The notes under the pieces: model-generated
Seen by the model: only the letters and a program-made list of their open reading frames with translations
What the model was told of the DNA's origin: nothing
The model's database searches: none
Source of the DNA: UBA6985 sp946536225
GTDB taxonomy: Bacteria > Bacillota_I > Bacilli_A > RF39 > UBA660
Assembly: GCA_946536225.1 (NCBI GenBank)
Contig: CAMNEE010000001.1
Span: 434,001 to 498,000, forward strand
Length of the DNA stretch: 64,000 bases
Direction of reading: 5' to 3'
Shown: positions 25,119 to 34,003 of the stretch, piece after piece
Position numbering within the stretch: the first letter of the stretch is position 1
Layout of the letters: each line of letters opens with the position of its first letter
Translations under genes and position numbers: made by a program

Positions 25119-26210
25119 TTATACTCTTTTTAGTAGAGATAAACTAAGTTCTTTTGAAGCATTGTACATAGAAGCATAATTATTTTCATCTCTTGTATAG
25201 TCTATTCCATATTTATTAAGTAGAGTATCTAAGTTTTCTGTAGGATCACTTTGAATTCTTTTGTATAAATTAAATCCTTCTATTGGATTATCTAATATTC
25301 TCATAAATATTTGTAGAGCAAGTAAATATGAGTTAATTAATTTTGAATAATAAAATTTATTAATTCTTGCTACATTTTCCATGGTTAAGCTTTCTTCTTG
25401 AACCATTCTTCCATAATTATTTATTTCTTTTGCTGCCGCTCTTGGATTATATTCACCTAGATCGTAAAAAGTTCTTTGTATTTTCATTGCCCAGGCATTA
25501 TCCATGATAGCAGTTGTTCTATTTACCATAAGTGATTGACCAGCAATTGGTATTTTTAAAAAATTGGTAATATAGTTTGACATTAAAAGTTCAAATAAGT
25601 AACTAGTTGTCTCTGTTAAATAATATTTAGTAATTGGATGATTCTTACCGAAGAATAATTTATGTTCTATAGCATGACCAATTTCATGGGCTAGTAGGGT
25701 TAAATCAGATATGTTTCCATTTAAATAAACAGATACATATGCATCTTTTGATGAGTCACTACAAATACATCTTCCTTCAAAGTCTTCAATTGCTTTATTA
25801 TCTTCTGTTCTTTTTTGAATATTTACTAGACTTCCTTGACTCATGATTTCACTGTATTCTTTTAAAATTTCATTATCATATAAAGACACAACAAAGTTAG
25901 ACATGTGTTCTAGTATAAAATTCTCATTTATCTCTAGATTTGAAATACATGGACTAAACTTATTTGTTACTCTTAAACATTTATTATAAAAATTTTCTAT
26001 ATAGTTGTAGGTTCTTTCACCTAAGGATTTTAAGACTTCGTCCATCTCTTTATATTCTTTACAAAATGATTCATAGTTTTTTAAAGTTAATGTTGAGAAT
26101 ACATTAACAGGACTTTTTCTTTGTTCCATTTCATCTATTAGAATTTGTTTTTCTATTTCTGTTAGATTATCAGATGTTTCTATTTTTTCTCTATCCCAAT
26201 TCATTGACAT
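25119..26210 (-). CDS. M3-like zinc metallopeptidase (oligoendopeptidase F-type), short
   Basis: 363 residues. HEIGH at 175-179 is the zinc HExxH motif, and Glu200 in YYLTETTSYLFE is the third ligand by comparison with the M3 family. Oligoendopeptidase F is about 600 residues; here the N-terminal lobe is much reduced, so this may be a divergent M3 or a related clan. It should cleave short peptides in the cytoplasm. No signal peptide. It is the first gene of a two-gene minus-strand operon with the YigZ-like gene. Confidence 0.78.
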   Translation of the reverse strand: MSMNWDREKIETSDNLTEIEKQILIDEMEQRKSPVNVFSTLTLKNYESFCKEYKEMDEVLKSLGERTYNYIENFYNKCLRVTNKFSPCISNLEINENFILEHMSNFVVSLYDNEILKEYSEIMSQGSLVNIQKRTEDNKAIEDFEGRCICSDSSKDAYVSVYLNGNISDLTLLAHEIGHAIEHKLFFGKNHPITKYYLTETTSYLFELLMSNYITNFLKIPIAGQSLMVNRTTAIMDNAWAMKIQRTFYDLGEYNPRAAAKEINNYGRMVQEESLTMENVARINKFYYSKLINSYLLALQIFMRILDNPIEGFNLYKRIQSDPTENLDTLLNKYGIDYTRDENNYASMYNASKELSLSLLKRV

Positions 26211-26235
26211 AATGATACCCCTTTAAGTGCTTCAT

Positions 26236-26244
26236 ATAATAGCA
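26236..26244 (-). promoter_or_regulatory. Extended -10 promoter (TGCTATTAT, minus strand)
   Basis: Read on the minus strand, TG-C-TATTAT lies about 25 bases before the M3 peptidase start. The rest of the divergent gap (26211-26392) is AT-rich, with the uvrC promoter near its right end, and I saw no gene in it. Confidence 0.45.
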
Positions 26245-26355
26245 TAATTTATTTAAATACGCAAAAATATTTATAGATAATAATCTTTTATTATTTATAT
26301 ATAATTATTATAATTTATTTATGAATAATGAAAATTAGTAATAATTATTAATTTA

Positions 26356-26364
26356 TGCTAAAAT
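26356..26364 (+). promoter_or_regulatory. Extended -10 promoter for uvrC (TGCTAAAAT)
   Basis: TG-C-TAAAAT about 28 bases before the uvrC start, and a strong AAAGGAGG just before the ATG. Confidence 0.5.
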
Positions 26365-26392
26365 ATGATGCGACTGTTGAAAGGAGGAAAAC

Positions 26393-28189
26393 ATGGACTC
26401 AAGAATAGATTTCATTAAAGAAAAATTAAATTTAGTACCTCATTTACCAGGTTCATATCAAATGAGAAATGAAGATGGAATAATTATATATGTAGGTAAA
26501 GCAAAAGATCTTAAAAATAGAGTATTATCTTATTTTACTGGTAGAGTAACTGGTAAGACTAGAGAACTAGTTAAGAATATATATGACTTTACTTATATTG
26601 TTACATCATCTGAATTAGAATCTTTTCTTTTAGAGATTAACTTAATAAAAAAATATAATCCTAAATATAATATTTTACTTAAAGATGACAAGAGTTATCC
26701 ATATATAGAACTAGTTAAGAATCCATATCCTTCTTTGAAAGTAGTTAGATATTTAAATATTAAAAAGAGGGAAGGACGAATTCTTTATGGGCCATTTGTA
26801 AATGCTACTGCTGCGGGGAGAATAGTTAAATTACTTAATGAATTATATCCTTTAAAAAAATGTAATGGTCTTCCTAAAGAAGTTTGTCTATATTACCATA
26901 TTCATGAGTGTTTAGGTTACTGTGTTAAAAATGTACCTAAAGAAATGCAAGATGAAATTATTAATGACATTACATCTTTCTTCAATGGTAATGATGATGT
27001 AATAGTTAATAAAATACACGAGAAAATATTAAAAGCAAGTGAGAATCTTGATTTTGAAAGAGCAAAAGAATTAAAAGAATATTTAGACTATGTAAATATA
27101 ATTCAAGAAAAACAAAAGATAGATTCAAGTGATTTAATTAACAGAGATGTTATTAATTACTTCTATGATAAATCATTTGCGTCTATTCAAATATTCTTTA
27201 TTAGAAAAGGTAAATTAATTGGATCTAAGAATGAAATAATTAATATTCAAAGTGATGATGAGATCGAGGAAATTGAAACATATATTGCTTCATTCTATCA
27301 AAGACATGAAATACCTAAAGAAATTATTATTCCAAATACAATTAGTAAAGATATTTTAAATGAAGCTATAAGTGATAACTTTATATATGTTGAAAAAGGT
27401 AATAAAAAGAAGATTCTAGATTTAGTTTATAAGAATGCCAAGATAAATCATGAAAATAACTTAAAACAAAATGTTAGAAAAATAGAAAGAACTAAAGGTG
27501 CAAATGAAGAATTAGAAAAACTTTTAGGAATAAAAGTACATAGAATAGAATCATTTGATAACTCTCACTTATTTGGTTCTTTTGCAGTAAGTGCCATGGT
27601 TTGTTTCATAGAAGGAGAACCTGCTAGAAATCAATATAGAAAATATAAAGTTTCAATGGATGTTAATGATGACTATGGAACTATGAGAGAGGTAACTTAT
27701 AGAAGATACTTTAAAGCTTTAACTGAGAAAACTCCACTTCCTGAGTTAATACTTGTTGATGGTGGATTAGGTCAAATACATGCAGTTAAAGAAGTAATAG
27801 ATTCTCTTTATTTATCTGATAAGATTAAAGTATGTGGTTTAGTTAAGAATGATAAACATATGACTAATGCTTTAATGGATGGAGATACAGAAGAAGTATA
27901 TGAAATAGATAGAACAAGTGATTTATTCCATTATTTAACTTATATTCAAGATGAAGTACATAGATTTGCTATTACATATCATAGAGAGTTAAGAAGTAAA
28001 GGAAGTATTTCAAGTATATTGGATAATATTGATGGAATAGGAGAGGTTAGAAAGAAACAACTACTAAAGAAATTTGGTAGTATTAAGAAAATGAGCGAAG
28101 CAAGTGTAGAAGAACTTGCGTCTATACTTCCTGAGACGATAGCCGAAAATTTAAAGAAATATTTAGAAGAATACTTAAAACAAAAATAG
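26393..28189 (+). CDS. uvrC: Excinuclease ABC subunit C
   Basis: 598 residues, normal length. GIY-YIG nuclease at the N terminus (GSYQMRNEDGIIIYVGKAKDL in two parts; the Tyr and Arg-containing VGKAKDLKNR strand is clear). A UVR motif lies near 210-225 (LDFERAKELKEYLDY). The C-terminal RNase-H-like nuclease has ESFDNSHLFG and LVDGGLGQIHA (catalytic Asp residues). Two helix-hairpin-helix motifs close it (IDGIGEVRKKQLLKKFGS). It makes the two incisions of nucleotide-excision repair with UvrB. AAAGGAGG at 26380-26387. Alone, with a strong terminator. Confidence 0.96.
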   Translation: MDSRIDFIKEKLNLVPHLPGSYQMRNEDGIIIYVGKAKDLKNRVLSYFTGRVTGKTRELVKNIYDFTYIVTSSELESFLLEINLIKKYNPKYNILLKDDKSYPYIELVKNPYPSLKVVRYLNIKKREGRILYGPFVNATAAGRIVKLLNELYPLKKCNGLPKEVCLYYHIHECLGYCVKNVPKEMQDEIINDITSFFNGNDDVIVNKIHEKILKASENLDFERAKELKEYLDYVNIIQEKQKIDSSDLINRDVINYFYDKSFASIQIFFIRKGKLIGSKNEIINIQSDDEIEEIETYIASFYQRHEIPKEIIIPNTISKDILNEAISDNFIYVEKGNKKKILDLVYKNAKINHENNLKQNVRKIERTKGANEELEKLLGIKVHRIESFDNSHLFGSFAVSAMVCFIEGEPARNQYRKYKVSMDVNDDYGTMREVTYRRYFKALTEKTPLPELILVDGGLGQIHAVKEVIDSLYLSDKIKVCGLVKNDKHMTNALMDGDTEEVYEIDRTSDLFHYLTYIQDEVHRFAITYHRELRSKGSISSILDNIDGIGEVRKKQLLKKFGSIKKMSEASVEELASILPETIAENLKKYLEEYLKQK

Positions 28190-28201
28190 TATTCTTTTTT
28201 T
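28167..28201 (+). terminator. Rho-independent terminator
   Basis: AAGAATACT and AGTATTCTT arms around a 12-base loop, then T6; overlaps the uvrC end. Confidence 0.7.
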
Positions 28202-28228
28202 GACTTTATTTATTGTTGGCTATATAAT
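28200..28228 (+). promoter_or_regulatory. Sigma-A-type promoter (TTGACT-17-TATAAT)
   Basis: -35 TTGACT at 28200-28205 and -10 TATAAT at 28223-28228, spacer 17, 24 bases before ATG 28253. It starts inside the T-tract of the uvrC terminator. Confidence 0.75.
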
Positions 28229-28252
28229 AAACGGCACTTAAAGGGGATTATT

Positions 28253-29302
28253 ATGAAAAAACACGTAGATATGTCGATTAAAAATTTAATGGTAGAAAGA
28301 AAAAACGTTAGAGTACTCGCTAATGCATCATGGGCAATAAGCGCATTTGGTCCTTTGATTTCACCGGCTCCAGAAATTACACCTTATTTTAGTATAGGTT
28401 CTTTAGCTTTTATTGGTTTAACTCTTTATAAATATCTTGTTGTAGATAAAGCAATTGATAATAATACTGAATTTAATGAGTTTAGAAAAATATATAATGA
28501 AGTGTTAGATGATATGGTTAATTTATCTAAATCAATTGATAATAAGTCAGCTATTGAACATTATGCTTTATATCAATATATAATTAATCATAATTTATTA
28601 AGCTGTAAAGAATCAGATAATCTTTTTCATGACATAGTTTATGATGGAGGTATGTTTCCAGGTTATACTTTAAATGGCCATGGTGTTTGTAGACATCAAG
28701 CTGCCATGGGAGCTAACTTTTTTGAAAAGTTAGGTTTTGATAATAATTTTGAAGCTTGTCGTTTTTCTAGAGATTACTCAGTTGATACAGATTTAGACCT
28801 TATTAGAAAAATGTTTGAAAAAGAACTAGAAGAAGCAAAAGAAAAAGGTAGCAAAGAAGATATTACACTTTGTAAAATGTTACTTGATAGTGTTTATGAA
28901 ACTATTGAAGAATTAAATTCTCAAGATGATAAAAAAGATAAAAATAAAAATAAGAATAATCATGCGGTTATTAAAGTTAATGAGGGCGAAAATACTTATT
29001 TTTTTGATACGATGCAAAGAACTTTTTATACTGCTAGTGGATATAATCCTAATATATTACAAGATTATAAAGGTAAACAAATAAATATTGGTGTTGCCCT
29101 AAAAGATAAAAAACACTTTAACAAGATTAGTCCAGTTATTCCAACAAATAATTTATTACCTATAGGTGAAATTAGAAAAGAATATATAGATTCAATGGTT
29201 AAACTTGCTAATAATGTTGATGTAGTTAGAAAGTTTAATAAAGAAAATCAAGATAAACTTGAAAGAGCAGAAGAAATATATATTAGATCTTTAAAAAAAT
29301 AA
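28253..29302 (+). CDS. Membrane-anchored transglutaminase-like protein
   Basis: 349 residues. A hydrophobic hairpin (about 22-63) sits near the N terminus. Residues 141-150 (NGHGVCRHQA) with Cys146, then His237 (NNHAVIKV) and Asp252 (YFFDTM), give the Cys-His-Asp order of the transglutaminase-like superfamily, with the classic GVCRHQA around the nucleophile. A long Lys-rich loop separates Cys and His. It may be a peptide hydrolase or cross-linking enzyme. Promoter at 28200. A different sequence from the Cys-His-Asp protein at 19110. Confidence 0.7.
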   Translation: MKKHVDMSIKNLMVERKNVRVLANASWAISAFGPLISPAPEITPYFSIGSLAFIGLTLYKYLVVDKAIDNNTEFNEFRKIYNEVLDDMVNLSKSIDNKSAIEHYALYQYIINHNLLSCKESDNLFHDIVYDGGMFPGYTLNGHGVCRHQAAMGANFFEKLGFDNNFEACRFSRDYSVDTDLDLIRKMFEKELEEAKEKGSKEDITLCKMLLDSVYETIEELNSQDDKKDKNKNKNNHAVIKVNEGENTYFFDTMQRTFYTASGYNPNILQDYKGKQINIGVALKDKKHFNKISPVIPTNNLLPIGEIRKEYIDSMVKLANNVDVVRKFNKENQDKLERAEEIYIRSLKK

Positions 29303-29372
29303 TATGTAAATACTTAGCGTTTAAATTGAAGTAATATTTTATTTATTATAAAATTAATATAGGAGTGATTTT

Positions 29373-29900
29373 ATGAATAATAAAGGCCTATTAAGAAAAG
29401 AATTATTATTTATTCTTGCGATACCAGTTGGAGTATTTTTATTTACAGTATTTTTTGAAGTGGCTAATACTTATTATTGGCAATGGAGACTTGATAATAC
29501 TACAAAAGAAATATTAACTGAAGCACTAAATAATGAAAATAATGTTACAGAAGAAGACTTTTATAATTATGCAGCTTTAAAGTTTAAAGAAACAAAATAT
29601 GATTCAGTAAAAACACTTGTTACTCTTACTAAAGAAGGAGATAATGATGTTTATATTTTAAGCAATCAAATAAAACATTTCTCAATAACTGGATACTTAT
29701 ATAGTTTATTTAATAGAGGTGCTGATGCTGATAAGTATACTATTTCTGTATATTCAGGATATCGTGATGATTATAATGAACCTGTTGTAGAAAAAGTTAA
29801 AGATGTTTCTTCTACAGATGATAGAGTTTATACTCCTGAAGAGTTAGAAGAAATGGAAAAAGCAACTTCTACAACTAAAGTAATTACTAATGGGGTTTAG
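29373..29900 (+). CDS. Single-pass membrane protein, 175 aa
   Basis: No family recognised. One hydrophobic helix (about 11-30) follows a short basic N terminus, with most of the protein after it (probably outside). It is acidic, with a Tyr-rich middle and a tail rich in Asp, Glu and Thr. Not a pilin: no Gly-Phe-Thr-type prepilin site. RBS AGGAGTG before 29373. Next gene is rpmG, from its own promoter. Confidence 0.6.
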   Translation: MNNKGLLRKELLFILAIPVGVFLFTVFFEVANTYYWQWRLDNTTKEILTEALNNENNVTEEDFYNYAALKFKETKYDSVKTLVTLTKEGDNDVYILSNQIKHFSITGYLYSLFNRGADADKYTISVYSGYRDDYNEPVVEKVKDVSSTDDRVYTPEELEEMEKATSTTKVITNGV

Positions 29901-29921
29901 CATAATAATAGGATAATTATT

Positions 29922-29941
29922 TTTATCATAAATGTGATAAA
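29922..29941 (+). promoter_or_regulatory. Inverted repeat TTTATCA-N7-TGATAAA ahead of rpmG
   Basis: A 7-base inverted repeat upstream of the rpmG promoter. It could be an operator or just an AT-rich coincidence. Confidence 0.25.
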
Positions 29942-29946
29942 TATGT

Positions 29947-29975
29947 TTGAATTATGCTTATATATATGGTAAAAT
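29947..29975 (+). promoter_or_regulatory. rpmG promoter (TTGAAT-17-TAAAAT)
   Basis: -35 TTGAAT at 29947-29952, -10 TAAAAT at 29970-29975 (extended TG-G), spacer 17, 35 bases before the rpmG start. Confidence 0.6.
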
Positions 29976-30009
29976 ACCAATAGTTTTGATAAAAAAGGAG
30001 GCACATATA

Positions 30010-30213
30010 ATGGCTAAAAAATCAGGAAGCACAAAAAAAAGTGGTGCTAGACATAATGTTGGTTTAAAGAGTACTGCTAGTGGATATATGCTTAGACCTA
30101 CTACAAGAAATACTAAAAATGGAGAAAAGCTTGAATTAAGAAAGTATGATCCAATTACTCGTAAAGTAGAAGTATTTAAAGAAGTTAAAATCGCTACTAA
30201 GAGTGCTAAGTAG
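30010..30213 (+). CDS. rpmG: Ribosomal protein bL33, zinc-free type
   Basis: 67 residues. The C-terminal half TRNTKNGEKLELRKYDPITR, followed by a Val/Lys-rich strand, matches bL33. The four cysteines of zinc-binding bL33 are absent, so this is the Cys-minus form (as in E. coli), which is typically favoured when zinc is scarce. An N-terminal Ser/Lys/Gly-rich stretch is longer than usual. ATG at 30010 is set by AAAGGAGG (29994-30001), not by an upstream in-frame start. It precedes efp after 41 bases. Confidence 0.85.
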   Translation: MAKKSGSTKKSGARHNVGLKSTASGYMLRPTTRNTKNGEKLELRKYDPITRKVEVFKEVKIATKSAK

Positions 30214-30254
30214 TAGAAATATATAAATAAAAAACTAAAGAAAGGAGTATTCCT

Positions 30255-30815
30255 ATGAACATTAGTATTAATGATATTAAAAATGGTATGACTATTATTG
30301 TTGATGGTAAATTATGTATGATTGAAGATTTCCAACATGTTAAACCAGGTAAAGGTTCTGCTTTCATGAGAATGAAATTAAGAAACTTAAGAACTGGTGC
30401 TTTAGTTGAAAATACTTACAATACTAATATTACTGTTGAAAGAGCAAGAGTAGATAGATTACCTATGTCATATTTATATGCGAACGGTGATGAATATGTA
30501 TTCATGAATAATGAAACATATGATCAAATGGAAATTCCAGCTGATAAGTTAAAAGACCAACTTAAATTCTTAAAAGAAGGAATGGAAGTTCAAATCGTAA
30601 CTTATGAAGGTGAAATTTTAGGTATTAATTTACCAGATAAAATAGAATATGAAGTAACTGAAACAACTGATGCTGTTAAAGGTAACACTTCAAATAATGC
30701 ACAAAAAGATGCAACTATTGAAACTGGATATGTAGTAAAGGTTCCTTTATTTATTCAACAAGGAGAAAAAATTCTTATTACTACAGCTGATGGAAAATAC
30801 GCAGGAAGAGCTTAG
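30255..30815 (+). CDS. efp: Elongation factor P
   Basis: 186 residues, standard length, three beta-barrel domains. The conserved loop PGKG (31-34) places Lys33 at the tip, the residue modified in other bacteria to help stalled proline codons. NGDEYVFMNNETYDQMEI and the late VVKVPLFIQQGEKILITTADGKYAGRA-type end (in two parts) are diagnostic. It rescues ribosomes stalled on polyproline. No modification gene (epmA, ymfI-like) is visible here. A strong terminator follows. Confidence 0.97.
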   Translation: MNISINDIKNGMTIIVDGKLCMIEDFQHVKPGKGSAFMRMKLRNLRTGALVENTYNTNITVERARVDRLPMSYLYANGDEYVFMNNETYDQMEIPADKLKDQLKFLKEGMEVQIVTYEGEILGINLPDKIEYEVTETTDAVKGNTSNNAQKDATIETGYVVKVPLFIQQGEKILITTADGKYAGRA

Positions 30816-30829
30816 GCTCTTCTTTTTTT
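30805..30829 (+). terminator. Rho-independent terminator
   Basis: GAAGAGC and GCTCTTC arms around TTAG, then T7; overlaps the efp stop. Confidence 0.9.
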
Positions 30830-30902
30830 GTCTAGTAAATGTCTTTAGTCTTTACGGTTTTTCTTTTGTTTATTATAATTAAATTAGATAGTGGGTGATG
30901 AT

Positions 30903-32066
30903 ATGAAAAATGTTTTATCGTTTAAATTTGGTAAAGGTAAAATACCTTATTGGGAAATATTTTTAGTATTATTCATCCTTTTTATGTTTGTTATATGTGT
31001 ATTCTTAGGAGTAGGTATTATTAGTCGTGGTAATAATACTGTTAATGTTACTAAGGAAGATGTTGATGTTAGTGTCTTATCAATAATCACAGACTTTAAT
31101 AAAGTACCTGAAGAGTTTTATGATGAAGTAAAAGACGGAATAACTAATAGAGAAAAATATAATAAAAACTATAGAAAATATATTAGTAGTAATATGAATA
31201 ATTTAGTATTTGATAATATTAGATTTGATTATTATGGTGTTATATCATCATCAATATATAAAATAAACTTTAATAAAAATAATTGGTTCTTGCTTAATAA
31301 TTTAGAAAAGAATTTAAGCCAATCAAATATATATGTTGTAGATACTTTAATGAATTTTCATAAACTTGATATTGCTATTGAAAATAGCATTAAAGATTAT
31401 ACTGAGAATGAAGGATATAAAAAGATTAGCTTAGGTTCTTTTAATTTCTATTATTCAGAAGAAAAAGATCATTTCTATGGTTATGTATTTATAGATAGTG
31501 ATGGAGAAAAAGATTATTATTTTACTGTTAGTGGTAAGGAATATGGGTTATCTTATCAATCATATTTAAAATTCTTTGACGCATTTAATAGAAATATTGA
31601 TATAACTATTAAAAGTGGTTATAGTGACATAGGTATTAGTTTAGGTAAAATGTATACTGATTTAAAAGTATTGAATAACTTTAAGATGGATTTAGATACG
31701 AACTTTTATATAAACACTATTAATAATGGTCTTAAACACTCTAACAATGAAATAAGTATTATAGAAAAGAGTAATATTAGCAATTCATATAATATTACTT
31801 TTGTTGATAAAGATATTTTGGAATATACTAAACCTACTAAGAAGTATGGATATCTTCCTTATACATATAATGATAAGAATATTTATTTGAAATATGATAT
31901 AAAGAATTATCCTGAGTTTAATTATTCACTTGGTGCTTTTGATGGTGTTGTATTTGGTGATAATGAAGGAAGCATATATATAGATTTTAATGAAACAGTT
32001 GAGTTTGATTCTCAAGAAGTGCTTGAAAAAGAACTTACAGATAGGCTTGGAATATTATTAAAATAA
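30903..32066 (+). CDS. Membrane-anchored extracytoplasmic protein, 387 aa
   Basis: No family recognised. A basic start, one strong hydrophobic helix (about 18-42), then some 345 residues with no further membrane span; the rest is rich in Tyr, Asn and Asp, with no cysteine-rich motif. It should sit on the outer face of the membrane. I start at ATG 30903 with GGTGATGAT just before it; the GTG at 30891 is inside that site. A terminator follows. Confidence 0.65.
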   Translation: MKNVLSFKFGKGKIPYWEIFLVLFILFMFVICVFLGVGIISRGNNTVNVTKEDVDVSVLSIITDFNKVPEEFYDEVKDGITNREKYNKNYRKYISSNMNNLVFDNIRFDYYGVISSSIYKINFNKNNWFLLNNLEKNLSQSNIYVVDTLMNFHKLDIAIENSIKDYTENEGYKKISLGSFNFYYSEEKDHFYGYVFIDSDGEKDYYFTVSGKEYGLSYQSYLKFFDAFNRNIDITIKSGYSDIGISLGKMYTDLKVLNNFKMDLDTNFYINTINNGLKHSNNEISIIEKSNISNSYNITFVDKDILEYTKPTKKYGYLPYTYNDKNIYLKYDIKNYPEFNYSLGAFDGVVFGDNEGSIYIDFNETVEFDSQEVLEKELTDRLGILLK

Positions 32067-32074
32067 AAAATAAC

Positions 32075-32105
32075 AAAGATTTAGAAAATGCTAAATCTTT
32101 TTTTG
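32075..32105 (+). terminator. Rho-independent terminator
   Basis: AAAGATTTAG and CTAAATCTTT, a perfect 10-base stem around AAAATG, then T4. Confidence 0.88.
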
Positions 32106-32114
32106 TGTTATAAT
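32106..32114 (+). promoter_or_regulatory. Extended -10 promoter (TGTTATAAT)
   Basis: TGnTATAAT starts one base after the previous terminator T-tract and 25 bases before ATG 32140. Confidence 0.65.
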
Positions 32115-32139
32115 TATTTTAGAAAATGAAGTGATGATA

Positions 32140-33063
32140 ATGAGTATATTTAAAGATGGTTTAATGGGTTTAGCAGTAGGAGAAGCGTTTGGAGTTCAAT
32201 TAGATAATGAAGATATGAATTTGAAGTCTCCTGTTACTGAAATGGAGAGTTTTCGTGCATATGATGTTGAAGGTGGAGCATACTCAGACGATACCGTAAG
32301 TAACTTAGCAATCATGGATTCATTTAGCCATAAACGTGTATTTGATATGAATGATGTATGTGATAGATTATGTGATTGGATAAATGAAAATACATATTCA
32401 TCAGTTGGTACTCTTTTTGATATATCTAAGACTTTAAGACTATCTTTAATGGATTATTGGAATACTCATGATGCCTCAATTAATGGAAGAATGGAAGATA
32501 GTAAGCAGGATGCAAGTGTACTTACGCGTATATATCCTCTTGCTATATATTCAGCAAATAAAAAAGTAAGTGAAGAGACTTTACTAACTTTAGTAAAAGA
32601 GTTTTCTTTAATAAGTCATAATAATGAAATGGCGTTTCTTGGTGCTTTTATTTATTTAAAATATATTCTTTATCTTTTAAATGGAAGCGATAAAAAAAGC
32701 GCTTTAGCATCAGTTAAAAGATATAACTATAAAAAGTATTTTAGTGAAAATACTATTAGTAAATTTGATAGAATTCTTAAGGGTAATATCAAAGATTTAA
32801 AAATAAAAGATATAAAAGATGATGATGGGGTAGTAAGTATACTTGAAAGTTCTCTTTGGGTAGTACTTAATACTGATAACTTTAAAGATGCACTTGTGAG
32901 TTCTTCCGCAATAGGTGGTGCAAATGGAGTAAGAGGAAGTGTAACAGGCCTTCTTGCAGGTATTATTAATAGTAAAAAGTCTATTCCAAAAGAGTGGATA
33001 AATACACTAAAAAGAAAGGATTATATAGAGAAAATACTTAGAATATATGTATCTGTAATTTAA
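32140..33063 (+). CDS. ADP-ribosylglycohydrolase-family protein with altered metal site
   Basis: 307 residues of the DraG/ARH fold. The start (GLAVGEAFGV) replaces the family GDALG, YSDDT at 48-52 keeps one metal motif (usually WTDDT), and the late GGxDxDTxG motif reads GGANGVRG at 259-266, so both Asp ligands and the Thr are gone. The family removes ADP-ribose from protein side chains; here the second metal site looks lost, so this may be a binding protein or an inactive form. ATG at 32140 chosen from the ribosome site. It follows a terminator and its own promoter. Confidence 0.8.
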   Translation: MSIFKDGLMGLAVGEAFGVQLDNEDMNLKSPVTEMESFRAYDVEGGAYSDDTVSNLAIMDSFSHKRVFDMNDVCDRLCDWINENTYSSVGTLFDISKTLRLSLMDYWNTHDASINGRMEDSKQDASVLTRIYPLAIYSANKKVSEETLLTLVKEFSLISHNNEMAFLGAFIYLKYILYLLNGSDKKSALASVKRYNYKKYFSENTISKFDRILKGNIKDLKIKDIKDDDGVVSILESSLWVVLNTDNFKDALVSSSAIGGANGVRGSVTGLLAGIINSKKSIPKEWINTLKRKDYIEKILRIYVSVI

Positions 33064-33143
33064 GTGTAGAGTTATGTAAATGTTGACACTTAATATGTTA
33101 AATGTTAAAATTATTTATGTAAAATGAGATGAGGATGATTGAT

Positions 33144-33926
33144 ATGGAACAATTAAATAAATTATTACAAGATATAGGAATATCTAAAGTTAGACTAGCT
33201 AAATACTTAGGTGTATCTAGACAAATGGTTTATAATTATTTAGGTTTTGATTCTATTGATAAATGGCCTAAAGATAAAAAAATGTTACTATTAAAATTAT
33301 TTGATATAGAAGATTGCGATGATGATACAATTGAAAATATTGAACTTACTAATGACTATTTAAATGGTGTTGAAGCAAGACTTCAAGAAGGCGTTAGAGA
33401 AGCTCAAGAAAATGATTATTTAGATTTAAAAGGATTAAAGAAAGAAGAACATGCATTACTTTCAGATATTACTTATTTAATTAAAGAAATGCTTACTGAT
33501 TCTCCTAATCATGAAGAATATTATTATACTCTTCAATATGTTTATCATATGTTACTTTCTATTGATAATGTACCTGAGATTAAATATTTACTTGCATATC
33601 TTTCTAAATCATGTGGATTTATTAAACCAGATGTATTTAAGTTTGATGAAGAAAAACAATTTACTTTTGAAGGTATAATTCATTCAGCATTTACTTTATA
33701 CAACTCTGGAGATTCTGCTTTAAAGAAAAATAATATTATTAAATCAAGAGAAAGATTTGTTCAAGAAATTGAAGCAAAGAATGAAGAAAAGTTAAGTAGA
33801 ACTCAACAACTTAATACATTAAAAGTTCAAGCATTAAGAGAACTTGGATATGATTCTATCAATCCTGATAATGCATCTGAAGTTTGGGAAAAAATGGCTG
33901 AAATAGAAGCTAGAAGATTTAATTAA
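33144..33926 (+). CDS. Helix-turn-helix DNA-binding protein
   Basis: 260 residues. Near the N terminus, GISKVRLAKYLGVSRQMVYNY is a clear helix-turn-helix, like XRE or phage-repressor types. The rest (about 60-260) is helical with no recognised ligand domain; it may form a dimerisation or effector-binding region. I start at ATG 33144 with GAGG at 33131-33134; an upstream in-frame ATG at 33129 is less well placed. Alone, before a terminator. Target unknown. Confidence 0.75.
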   Translation: MEQLNKLLQDIGISKVRLAKYLGVSRQMVYNYLGFDSIDKWPKDKKMLLLKLFDIEDCDDDTIENIELTNDYLNGVEARLQEGVREAQENDYLDLKGLKKEEHALLSDITYLIKEMLTDSPNHEEYYYTLQYVYHMLLSIDNVPEIKYLLAYLSKSCGFIKPDVFKFDEEKQFTFEGIIHSAFTLYNSGDSALKKNNIIKSRERFVQEIEAKNEEKLSRTQQLNTLKVQALRELGYDSINPDNASEVWEKMAEIEARRFN

Positions 33927-33954
33927 AAATATCTCGAAATCGAGATATTTTTTT
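33927..33954 (+). terminator. Rho-independent terminator
   Basis: AAATATCTCG and CGAGATATTT, a perfect 10-base stem around AAAT, then T4. Confidence 0.9.
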
Positions 33955-34003
33955 ATTTATATGTTATTATATTAATAGTGATAAAAATTAAGGAGAGATT
34001 TTT

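Noticed and set aside
26211..26392. Small RNA or origin-like element in the divergent M3/uvrC gap
   Set aside because: The gap is only AT-rich with two promoter boxes; no DnaA-type boxes or stable hairpin were seen.
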